Position numbers and translations under genes: made by a program. The notes below the pieces were generated by a model. The model saw only the letters and a list, made by a program, of their open reading frames with translations, did not search any database and had not been told where the DNA came from. This document shows positions 1-6,569 of a stretch of 17,985 nucleotides of DNA, piece after piece (the stretch's first letter is position 1; every line of letters starts with the position of its first letter). The stretch is from CAYPEL01 sp964409635 (GTDB lineage: Bacteria; Pseudomonadota; Gammaproteobacteria; DSM-19610). The stretch spans positions 1 through 17,985 of the forward strand of contig CAYPEL010000043.1 of assembly GCA_964409635.1 (NCBI GenBank), given 5' to 3'.

Positions 1-566
1 TCAGAGTCCACCAGGTTAATATCTGCTGCATTGACAATCAGCAGCGTAGCGTCGTCATAAAAATGAAAGAACCGTGTATAGGCATCACATAAAGCCTGCA
101 AATAACTGCTACCGATCTGATGTTCATAACTGACACCCCGGCGGTGGATGCGTTTTAATAAAACATTCACGGGCGCCTGCAGATAAATCACCATATCCGG
201 CTTGGGCGCATCGACCGCCAGGTGTTCGTACACCTGTTCATACAATTTAAACTCTTCCTGATCCAGCGTTAAGCCTGCGAACAACCGGTCTTTATCGATC
301 AGGAAGTCGGCCACCCGTACCGGTTCGAACATATCACCTTGCCGGAGCTCCTGCATCTGTTGGGCGCGCTGCAACAGAAAATACAACTGGGTATGCAGAG
401 CAGTCTGACGTGGGTTACGGTAGAAGCGTTCCAAAAAGGGATTGTCTGCCGCGCCCTCTAGTAACAATTCGCTGCCATAGGTTTTCGCCAAACGCCGTGC
501 GAGACTGGTTTTACCCACACCAATCGGCCCCTCGACCACAATAAACCCTGGGTTTTCAGACTGCAT
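1..566 (-). CDS. Deoxynucleoside kinase family protein (3' end cut by window edge)
   Basis: Predicted cytoplasmic kinase transferring a phosphate from a nucleoside triphosphate to a deoxynucleoside (salvage). The first 188 residues are visible; the C-terminus lies beyond base 1. A Walker A loop, GPIGVGKT, is at residues 13-20 right after a beta-strand. An Arg-rich lid-like segment (RIHRRGVSYEHQ) is at about 139-150, following the family-typical strand and helix LQAPVNVLLKRI. The start is ATG at 566-564, 22 bases after the folK stop, with a purine-rich AAGAAG/AGCAGG upstream. It is the third gene of a pcnB-folK-kinase operon, an arrangement known in several gammaproteobacteria, where panB and panC often follow. 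Substrate preference (dA, dG or broad) cannot be read from the sequence. Family assignment is firm. Confidence 0.88.
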   Translation of the reverse strand, partial: MQSENPGFIVVEGPIGVGKTSLARRLAKTYGSELLLEGAADNPFLERFYRNPRQTALHTQLYFLLQRAQQMQELRQGDMFEPVRVADFLIDKDRLFAGLTLDQEEFKLYEQVYEHLAVDAPKPDMVIYLQAPVNVLLKRIHRRGVSYEHQIGSSYLQALCDAYTRFFHFYDDATLLIVNAADINLVDS

Positions 567-588
567 TAAACCTGCTTCTTTATTGTTA

Positions 589-1107
589 TTAACAACCTGT
601 ATCGGTGGGCAGATTGACTGCCGCCAACTTAACCAGGTCATCGGTTGTTCTGGATTCCAACAATGTTGCCAGCGTCCCAACACCCGGTATTTCAAGGGCA
701 GTATCTAACTCGGCAAGTGGATAGAGCACAAAATCCCGGTCAGCGATACCGGGATGCGGTACCGTCAGGGTGTTACTGTTAATCTGCACCTGACCATACA
801 ACAATAGATCCAGATCCAGCGTTCGCGGCCCCCAATGTTCGCCAGGCTGGCGGCCGTGGGCACGCTCTACCTGTTGCATAGCCTGCAATAAGTCCTCTGC
901 TTGCAACCCAGTTTCCAGCCTGGCAACTGCATTTATATAGTCCGGCTGATCTACAGGCCCCATGGGTGGACTCAGGTACAAAGAGGATCGCGCGACCAAA
1001 CGGGTTACCCGCAACTCATCGAGCTCGCCAAACGCACTAAGTATCTGCTGTTCGGGGTTGTCCAGATTACTACCCAGGCCAACATAAGCTACGACTAAAT
1101 CTGACAT
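589..1107 (-). CDS. folK: 2-amino-4-hydroxy-6-hydroxymethyldihydropteridine pyrophosphokinase (HPPK)
   Basis: Transfers pyrophosphate from ATP to 6-hydroxymethyl-7,8-dihydropterin, the step before dihydropteroate synthase in folate synthesis; cytoplasmic. The protein has 172 residues, normal for a stand-alone HPPK. Diagnostic features are the N-terminal YVGLGSNL (8-15), the substrate loop PVDQPDYINAVA (51-62), the signature RTLDLDLLLYG (95-105) whose Asp98 and Asp100 match the family's magnesium ligands, and VPHPGIADRDFVLYPL (116-131). The start is ATG at 1107-1105, 12 bases after the pcnB stop, so the two are almost certainly co-transcribed. The ribosome-binding site is poor (AGTCCTGCAAG), which may mean translational coupling to pcnB. 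Confidence 0.96.
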   Translation of the reverse strand: MSDLVVAYVGLGSNLDNPEQQILSAFGELDELRVTRLVARSSLYLSPPMGPVDQPDYINAVARLETGLQAEDLLQAMQQVERAHGRQPGEHWGPRTLDLDLLLYGQVQINSNTLTVPHPGIADRDFVLYPLAELDTALEIPGVGTLATLLESRTTDDLVKLAAVNLPTDTGC

Positions 1108-1119
1108 CTTGCAGGACTA

Positions 1120-2439
1120 CTAGCCTGGTTTGCGGTTACGCCGACGCCGCCGTGGCCCTTTATTTTTTGGCGCATGCTGTGTTAATTGTTCACGTTCTAC
1201 TGCATTTAATTCCTGGAATTTTGTCCACCATTCTGCAAGTTCTACAGACGCTTCACCACATTCACTGCGTAACAGTAAAAAATCATACGCCGCGCGGAAC
1301 CGGGGGTGTTCCAGCATACGGTAAGGCGCCTTGCCACGCTGTCGTTCCAGCTTCGGTTGCAACAACCAGATTTCACGCATCGGAAAGCTGAAGCGCTTGG
1401 GTAGCGAGGTAATTTTAACCTGTTGACCCGTTATTTCATTACCCGCAACCTGTATCGATTCGACCGGGCGCGCGCCCTCCTTCTGCAATACCTCCGCCCG
1501 CTGGCGCATCGGCTCCCACAGTAAGGCGGCGTATAAAAATGCCGGTGTGATTGGCTTGCCTTCTGCCACCCGCTTGTCGGTATTTGCCAGTGCCTTGCTG
1601 ACCAGCATGATCGGAAATTCATTTTCCAGATGGGTGAGTGCTTCTTCCGTCAGCGGGAACAGATAACGAAACAAGTCGTAGTGGCGCAGTAATTCAAAGG
1701 TGGCTAATGCACACCCGCCCTGAAATAATTTCAGGACTTCTTCAAATAAACGTGCCGGCGGAACATCACTGAGCAGACAACCCAACTCGGCTATAGGCGC
1801 TTCACTGTCCGGGTGAATACGAAAACCAAGCTTGGCAGCAAAGCGCACAGCCCGCAGCATCCGCACTGGATCCTCCCGGTAACGTTGTTCCGGATCACCG
1901 ATTAAACGCAACACACCGGCTTCTAGATCTTCCAATCCGCCTACATAGTCAATGACCGAAAAGCCGTCAATGTCGTAGTACAGCGCGTTAATCGTAAAAT
2001 CGCGCCGGAACACATCATCCTCGAGTGTACCGTAAACATTATCCCGGAGAATTCGCCCTTCATCATTCAGCACAACATCCTGATTATCGCCTTCGCTGTT
2101 CTCGTGAAGTGAGCGAAAGGTTGCCACTTCGATGATCTCCCGGCCATAGCGGACGTGCGCCAGGCGGAAACGGCGGCCGATTAACCGGCTGTTGCGGAAC
2201 AGTTGCCGGATTTCTTCAGGATGGGCATTAGTGCCAATGTCAAAATCCTTCGGTTCCCGTCCAAGCAATAAATCCCGCACACCTCCACCCACCAGGCAAC
2301 TCTGATAGCCGGCTTCCTTAAGCCGGTACAGCACCTTGAGGGCACTTTCACTGATATTAGACCGGGAAACCGAATGTTCGGATCGGGGAAGCGTCGTTAC
2401 CTGGACGTTACCGGAATCGATATCGTCTGAATTACTCAC
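1120..2439 (-). CDS. pcnB: Poly(A) polymerase I
   Basis: Adds poly(A) tails to RNA 3' ends and so promotes RNA decay; a class II nucleotidyltransferase, paralogous to the CCA-adding enzyme. It has 439 residues. The nucleotidyltransferase head shows GGGVRDLLLG (51-60) and the metal-binding pair Asp65/Asp67 in KDFDIGT. RRDFTINALYYD (145-156) and YREDPVRMLRAVRFAAKLGF (187-206) follow; the latter is the polymerase/CCA neck signature. The C-terminus is a basic Arg/Lys tail (PRRRRRNRKPG), as in proteobacterial PAP I rather than CCA transferases. The start codon is GTG at 2439-2437. An in-frame TAA at 2460-2458 excludes any longer protein, and the reading before the conserved helix ISESALKVLYRL fits. 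AAAGGA lies about 14 bases upstream, rather far. Two TAG codons in tandem end the gene. First gene of the pcnB-folK-kinase operon. Confidence 0.95.
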   Translation of the reverse strand: MSNSDDIDSGNVQVTTLPRSEHSVSRSNISESALKVLYRLKEAGYQSCLVGGGVRDLLLGREPKDFDIGTNAHPEEIRQLFRNSRLIGRRFRLAHVRYGREIIEVATFRSLHENSEGDNQDVVLNDEGRILRDNVYGTLEDDVFRRDFTINALYYDIDGFSVIDYVGGLEDLEAGVLRLIGDPEQRYREDPVRMLRAVRFAAKLGFRIHPDSEAPIAELGCLLSDVPPARLFEEVLKLFQGGCALATFELLRHYDLFRYLFPLTEEALTHLENEFPIMLVSKALANTDKRVAEGKPITPAFLYAALLWEPMRQRAEVLQKEGARPVESIQVAGNEITGQQVKITSLPKRFSFPMREIWLLQPKLERQRGKAPYRMLEHPRFRAAYDFLLLRSECGEASVELAEWWTKFQELNAVEREQLTQHAPKNKGPRRRRRNRKPG

Positions 2440-2496
2440 TAGTCTGTTCTGTTTCCTTTAGCACCAATGTATATAGTAACATACACTTTAGTATTT

Positions 2497-2571
2497 GCTC
2501 CCTTCGTCTAGCGGTCAGGACACTGGCCTCTCACGCCGGTAACAGGGGTTCGATTCCCCTAGGGAGCACCA
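2497..2571 (+). tRNA. tRNA-Glu, anticodon CTC
   Basis: A complete cloverleaf can be folded by eye. The acceptor stem is GCTCCCT (2497-2503) with AGGGAGC (2561-2567), followed by discriminator A and encoded CCA (2569-2571). The anticodon stem is CTGGC (2523-2527) with GCCGG (2535-2539, one G-T pair). The loop CTCTCAC puts the anticodon CTC at 2530-2532. The T arm is AGGGG/CCCCT around TTCGATT. The body closely matches bacterial tRNA-Glu (CCTTCGTCTAG near the 5' end). The CTC anticodon reads GAG; the commoner bacterial isoacceptor is TTC. It is transcribed divergently from pcnB, with 57 bases between. Confidence 0.96.
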
Positions 2572-2589
2572 AACTCAATCGCCGGGTAG

Positions 2590-2922
2590 CTAATAATGCG
2601 AGGCTTCTGCCAGCTCCGCCATCACTTCATTCAGTGATGCCTCACTATTATTAATAAAGCAGACAAGATTACCTACAGAACATACCGTTGTTTGCGCGCC
2701 CCGCACCATCCAGCCACCCGGTGGCGCCCAACCAGGCAACTGGGTAAACATGGAAAATTGATCGGTATTGCCCTGCACCATACGCTTATAATCATGCGCA
2801 AACTTTGCCAGCTGGATCATCAGATCTTCCCCCAACATACCATAGCCATCAACCAGCGCACCATCGTCGCGAAAATGACAAATCACCAAGACGCCATCCA
2901 ATGCCAGAAGTTGTTTAATCAC
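2590..2922 (-). CDS. DUF2173-like small protein, paralogue 3 of 3
   Basis: A 110-residue soluble protein with no signal peptide or membrane segment. It begins with a helix leading into a GV strand (LLALDGVLVICHF) and DDGALVDGYG, followed by a helix. It then has a strand pair GWMVRGAQTTVCSVGNLVCF (71-90) and a C-terminal helix. This layout resembles DUF2173, a family of unknown function, and is loosely like the roadblock/LC7 fold; both are recalled from family patterns, not searched. Cys81 and Cys88 form a C-x6-C pair shared with the gene at 3326-3679. The start is GTG at 2922-2920, 8 bases after the preceding stop, with only a weak GAGAAAG site, so coupling is likely. Its end lies 18 bases from the convergent tRNA-Glu. 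Function unknown. Confidence 0.75.
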   Translation of the reverse strand: MIKQLLALDGVLVICHFRDDGALVDGYGMLGEDLMIQLAKFAHDYKRMVQGNTDQFSMFTQLPGWAPPGGWMVRGAQTTVCSVGNLVCFINNSEASLNEVMAELAEASHY

Positions 2923-2930
2923 TGGCTTTC

Positions 2931-3269
2931 TCAGGCACCCAGCACCGCATAGGCCGCCTCATAGTCGACAACAGTATTTTTTACCACCACACCGCGGTTG
3001 CCTTTGCCGATGGCCGACCATTCGAGGCCAATCAAGGTAAAGCCCTCAATCGGATAGAAGCCGCCCTGGCCGGTTGTGTTTTCCCAACCACGCGCCTGCA
3101 TGGTGGCGATTGCAGTGTTGGCGACAAACATATGCGCCAGCAGATCAAGCGAATCAGGCGCGAATCCTGAATCCTCAGCAATTCGATGATCTACTAATTC
3201 TCCGCTGTCGGAGTATTCGAACGCGGCAGCGGCGCCTTGCAGATCCATCAGCTTATCCAGACTGCTCAT
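2931..3269 (-). CDS. DUF2173-like small protein, paralogue 2 of 3
   Basis: A 112-residue soluble protein, the most typical DUF2173-like member of the trio. It opens with LDKLMDLQGAAAAFEYSDSG, then GELVDH, a long helix around residues 37-60 and a Gly-rich turn (GQGGF). The strand pair EGFTLIGLEWSAIGKGNRGV (74-93) corresponds to the Cys-containing strands of its neighbours but has no cysteine. The start is ATG at 3269-3267 with a strong upstream site GGGGGTGA. It lies 56 bases after the preceding gene and 8 bases before the next, so the three probably form one transcript. No enzymatic residues are recognisable; a scaffold or small-ligand role is only a guess from the fold-like pattern. Confidence 0.78.
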   Translation of the reverse strand: MSSLDKLMDLQGAAAAFEYSDSGELVDHRIAEDSGFAPDSLDLLAHMFVANTAIATMQARGWENTTGQGGFYPIEGFTLIGLEWSAIGKGNRGVVVKNTVVDYEAAYAVLGA

Positions 3270-3325
3270 TATATTTCACCCCCACTTCATTTTCTTTATA
3301 GTGTTCAATTGCCGCCATCCACGCG

Positions 3326-3679
3326 CTAAACCAGATCCTGCACAGCAGTCAGTTTGTCGCGCATTTTCTGCAAAACCTTATTCAATAACCCCTGTTCGTT
3401 CTGCACAAAGCAAAATACATTGGCAACCACGCAAACGCTAAACTGTGGCCCTTTTACTGACCAACCAAAGGCTGTATCGAAAGGACAATCTTCTGTATTT
3501 GCACAGAGTATATCGGTCTGCATATGCGTCGCCATGGTGGTTGCCCGGCACATGAGTGACGCCATACGCGCCTGATCGTCATCGAGGTGCCCCTTGTAGT
3601 TATAACGATCCCCCCGGTAGGCGTATTCTCCGGCTGCAATAACACCAGGGATATCTGCCAGATCACTGTATACACTCAT
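3326..3679 (-). CDS. DUF2173-like small protein, paralogue 1 of 3
   Basis: A 117-residue soluble protein, the promoter-proximal gene of the trio. It shares the family opening (DLADIPGVIAAGEYAYRGD, 6-24). A helix rich in Met and Ala (about 35-55) is followed by an insertion with two cysteines (Cys59, Cys65). The strand pair FGWSVKGPQFSVCVVANVFC (71-90) aligns with the gene at 2590-2922, including Cys83 and Cys90. Five cysteines in 117 residues is high for a cytoplasmic protein and could indicate metal or thiol chemistry, which is inference. The start is ATG at 3679-3677 with TAAGG seven bases upstream. The 170 bases before it are AT-rich and shared with the divergent RDD gene. Family call is moderate, function unknown. 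Confidence 0.72.
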   Translation of the reverse strand: MSVYSDLADIPGVIAAGEYAYRGDRYNYKGHLDDDQARMASLMCRATTMATHMQTDILCANTEDCPFDTAFGWSVKGPQFSVCVVANVFCFVQNEQGLLNKVLQKMRDKLTAVQDLV

Positions 3680-3849
3680 AGTTTGCCTTACATCGGTTAT
3701 TTTAGTTTTTCGGTAGTGTTACTATTTCTAGTATGGTGTATAAATTTATTTTAGATAATTACCATAGCACGGCTTTTTTGTTATCTCTAGCAATAAAGCT
3801 ACATTAACAATAGCTTATAGTCCATTTAACAGCTCCCGGAAAATTCTTT
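3680..3849. other. AT-rich divergent intergenic region
   Basis: This 170-base gap separates the DUF2173-like trio (minus) from the RDD gene (plus) and must hold the promoters of both. It is clearly more AT-rich than the flanking genes, with several TATA-like words, but I cannot choose a convincing -35/-10 pair. A small inverted repeat, AAGCTA (3796-3801) and TAGCTT (3811-3816) with a 9-base spacer, lies on the RDD side. No small ORF or RNA gene is apparent. Confidence 0.5.
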
Positions 3850-4296
3850 ATGGCCCCTCCCGATAAAAGTGTAAAGGCTGCAAATCTGTTCCATAGACTT
3901 GCAGCTATGTTTTATGATTCTTTGCTGCTGCTTGCAATATTATTCGGCGCCACCCTGCTGGCCTTGCCATTCAATGATGGCCAAGCAGTACAAGCTAATA
4001 ATCCACTTTTTTCATCTTATCTATTGGTGGTCAGTTTCTTTTTTTTTGGCTGGTTCTGGATGCACGGTGGACAAACGCTTGGCATGCGCGCCTGGCGGTT
4101 ACGCCTCACCAGGATTGACGGCAAACCCCTTAGCTGGTGGCACGTCTTGTTGCGTTTTATGACCGCGATACCCTCACTTCTGCTCGGTGGAATTGGCTAC
4201 TGGTGGATGCTGATCGATAAAAAACACCTCGCCATCCATGACCGGATCTCTGAAACCATGATTGAGCAGCTCGAAATAAATCCGCGCCAGAATTAG
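3850..4296 (+). CDS. RDD family membrane protein
   Basis: A 148-residue inner-membrane protein of unknown role. The RDD signature is present in order. The first helix carries the Arg and Asp (HRLAAMFYDSLLLLAILFGA, 15-34). A second hydrophobic segment (about 55-72) leads into the family motif GGQTLGMRAWRLRL (73-86), then DGKPLSWWHVLLRF, a third hydrophobic segment (about 107-120) and the closing LIDKKHLAIHDRISETMI with the terminal Asp. The start is ATG at 3850, preceded by a weak GGA. Its TAG (4294-4296) interlocks with the TAA of lptG on the other strand. An RDD gene beside lptG is a recurring gammaproteobacterial arrangement as I recall. A run of nine T (4039-4047) lies inside the gene and encodes Phe residues. 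Confidence 0.9.
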   Translation: MAPPDKSVKAANLFHRLAAMFYDSLLLLAILFGATLLALPFNDGQAVQANNPLFSSYLLVVSFFFFGWFWMHGGQTLGMRAWRLRLTRIDGKPLSWWHVLLRFMTAIPSLLLGGIGYWWMLIDKKHLAIHDRISETMIEQLEINPRQN

Positions 4297-5363
4297 AACT
4301 CCGGTTGCCGGCGAAACATCCAGACAGTCAATCCTATAACTAACAGTGTAGGCACAATTGCACTCAGAACCGGCGCCAACCCGAACACCAGACCGGCTTG
4401 AGCAAATAAATCATTCATTAGCTTGAATGTCAGCCCTGCCAGCACACCAAGAAATAATCGCCAGCCACTGCTTTGGCGCTGCTTCACTGTAAGTACAAAT
4501 CCGGCACCCAATAACAGCATGGCAATGACGGTCAGGGGACGCGTCACTCTCGACCAGTAATCCAGACGGAAGCGCGAGGCTGCAACGCCATTCGCTTCCA
4601 GGTATCCCGCATAACGGGACAAATTGCCTAGCCGCATAAACTCCGGCTCACGGGCCAGCACTTGCACCATAGCCGGATCGATTAATCGGCTAACTTCCTG
4701 ACTCGCAGATTTGGTGACACTGATGTGATCTGCCTTGAAATTTGTCTGGCTTATATTCTGTAGCTGCCAGCTATTTCCTGAATATTCTCCCGAACCAATC
4801 CTACTGGCCTGAATCAGGCGTCTATTTTCAGCAAAGTCATAGATTTCTATATCCTGTAGCTGGCCATTATCGGCTACCGACCCGATATGCACATAGCGTG
4901 ATCCATCGCGGATCCAGATACCCAGGTCATCCTGTAGCGCAACCTGTTTGAAGAGCGCGTGAGTGCGAATCATGTTGGCGCGCTGCTCAGCCGCTGGCGC
5001 AACGTATTCACCAAGCCAAGTGGCAGGGATCAAGATAAGCAACCCAGATACCACAATCCAAGCCACAAGCCGTGAAGTTGACAAACCGGCTGCACGTGCT
5101 GCAACCAACTCACCTTGCGCTGCAAGATTGCCAGCAGCCAGCATTGAACCAATCAAAGCCGCCATCGGCAACAGTTCATGGAGACGCCTTGGCAAGCTTA
5201 AGCCAATACCTTGAACCAGATGCGTGAAGGTAAATTGTCCACGCCCGATATCAGCTACTTCACCAAAAAACGCAAAGGCAACATCAAAGCTCAATAACAC
5301 CAGCAGCACCAGCAGCATAGTGGTCACTAAATGGCGCAAAAAATAGCCAAACAAGCGGTTCAT
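4293..5363 (-). CDS. lptG: LPS export ABC transporter permease LptG
   Basis: Inner-membrane permease which, with LptF and the LptB ATPase, extracts lipopolysaccharide and passes it to the periplasmic Lpt bridge. With the start chosen here it has 356 residues, the usual size. The order is an N-terminal membrane block (first helix after MNRLFGYFLRHL, further helices to about 120), a periplasmic beta-jellyroll (about 125-260), and C-terminal helices (about 270-350) ending FRRQPEF. The open frame extends 84 bases further upstream, but the ATG at 5363-5361 is preferred. It begins at the conserved MxRLxxYxLR-like opening, overlaps the lptF TGA as ATGA, and has GGCGAGGG just upstream. The stop overlaps that of the convergent RDD gene. 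Confidence 0.94.
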   Translation of the reverse strand: MNRLFGYFLRHLVTTMLLVLLVLLSFDVAFAFFGEVADIGRGQFTFTHLVQGIGLSLPRRLHELLPMAALIGSMLAAGNLAAQGELVAARAAGLSTSRLVAWIVVSGLLILIPATWLGEYVAPAAEQRANMIRTHALFKQVALQDDLGIWIRDGSRYVHIGSVADNGQLQDIEIYDFAENRRLIQASRIGSGEYSGNSWQLQNISQTNFKADHISVTKSASQEVSRLIDPAMVQVLAREPEFMRLGNLSRYAGYLEANGVAASRFRLDYWSRVTRPLTVIAMLLLGAGFVLTVKQRQSSGWRLFLGVLAGLTFKLMNDLFAQAGLVFGLAPVLSAIVPTLLVIGLTVWMFRRQPEF

Positions 5364-6442
5364 GTCCCTCGCCTGCTGAACCAATCCCGCAGTGGCCATT
5401 TCTCCAATAGCCAGACGCTTGCTAATGGGGTCAGGTGCACCCACCATAAACCTATACCCGGATGAATTTCACCTTTGGCAAGCCATGCACGGGACAGCCC
5501 AAGGAGATTAAAATACAGTATAAAAATTACTACCCCGGATAAGAGACCGGTATACCTTCCCCTGCCAGGAATATAACGGCCTAGCCATACGCCCGCTATT
5601 ACAAGCACAATAACCGATACCGGACGGGAAAGTCTTGCCTGCAATTCGGCAATGGCGGCTGGATCCGCATTGCCCCATAGCAACTGAGTGGCCACTGCGT
5701 CCCATTTGAAGGCTGCATTTTTGCCCGGCATATCGATGCGCACACCGTACTGTTTAAACTTCAAAACACGGTAATTGGCACTGCCGGGCAGACCATCGTA
5801 ACGATAACCATTTTGTAAAACGATAAACCTGTCACCACTGCGGCTATCGGAATGGCGTACTGCGTATTCAGCCGAAAAGAGTAGCTGTGTTTTATTGTTC
5901 GCTAGTTGAATAAAGATACCATGAAGTGTGCGGCCATCACTAGATAACGTATCGGCGTATAACAATAACTCGCCGTTACGCAAGGAAAAGAACCGGCCAG
6001 CCGTCCATAATTTATTTTCGACTGACTGACTGGCCTGGTGCCGCATCAAATAACCCTGCCGCGTCGTCTCTGGCACAACAAACAACGCCATCACAAACAC
6101 CAGCAAGCTTACCAGTAACAGGCAAGGCCAAAGCGAACGCAAGTATCCGTAGACACTAAAACCACTGGCCGCTAGCGCCACCGACTCCCGGTCACGATTC
6201 CAGCGCCCCAACACCATTAACAGCGCAATAAATAATGCCAGCGGCATGACGAATACGGCAAATCCAAGCGATTTAAGGCCTGCCAAAATGAATACTGCCT
6301 CGGCCGGTAACTGACCCGTCACAGCCTGGGCGAGGTACAACGAAAACCGCGCGCTCAACAATACAAACCAAAGGATCAACACAATAGCGGCCCAATGGTG
6401 TAAAACCTCCCGGTTTAGTGATGCTGAAATTACGCTTGGCAT
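5360..6442 (-). CDS. lptF: LPS export ABC transporter permease LptF
   Basis: Second permease of the LptB2FG lipopolysaccharide exporter; inner membrane. It has 360 residues. The first helix (about 17-37) carries the SARFSLYLAQAVTGQLP pattern typical of LptF. The next segments (about 48-80) end in MVLGRWNRDRESVALAASG, the cytoplasmic coupling region that contacts LptB. A helix at about 100-122 leads into PETTRQGYLMRHQ and the periplasmic beta-jellyroll (about 125-270), and two or three helices close the protein. The start is ATG at 6442-6440, with no strong ribosome-binding site visible. Its TGA overlaps the lptG ATG by four bases, implying translational coupling and matched subunit amounts. 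It diverges from pepA across 127 bases. Confidence 0.94.
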   Translation of the reverse strand: MPSVISASLNREVLHHWAAIVLILWFVLLSARFSLYLAQAVTGQLPAEAVFILAGLKSLGFAVFVMPLALFIALLMVLGRWNRDRESVALAASGFSVYGYLRSLWPCLLLVSLLVFVMALFVVPETTRQGYLMRHQASQSVENKLWTAGRFFSLRNGELLLYADTLSSDGRTLHGIFIQLANNKTQLLFSAEYAVRHSDSRSGDRFIVLQNGYRYDGLPGSANYRVLKFKQYGVRIDMPGKNAAFKWDAVATQLLWGNADPAAIAELQARLSRPVSVIVLVIAGVWLGRYIPGRGRYTGLLSGVVIFILYFNLLGLSRAWLAKGEIHPGIGLWWVHLTPLASVWLLEKWPLRDWFSRRGT

Positions 6443-6462
6443 GCTCGATGAAAGAGGTGGGC

Positions 6463-6477
6463 TAACCTGTAAGGTTA
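6463..6477. promoter_or_regulatory. 15-bp palindrome between lptF and pepA
   Basis: TAACCT (6463-6468), GTA, AGGTTA (6472-6477) form a perfect dyad with 6-base arms, 20 bases upstream of the lptF start. It would lie in the lptF leader or promoter and far upstream of pepA. It could be an operator or chance; I recognise no regulator for it. Confidence 0.3.
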
Positions 6478-6569
6478 CAGTACACTAGCCGATAGTTGGT
6501 AGCGATAAATATACCGGCAGTCTTTTGTTTAGATAGCTTTATTTACTAAAATTTAGCCTGGAGCCAGGA

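Noticed and set aside
5364..5447. Longer lptG starting at 5447
   Set aside because: It would overlap lptF by 88 bases and add a non-family N-terminus; the ATGA junction with an upstream GAGGG is far more plausible.
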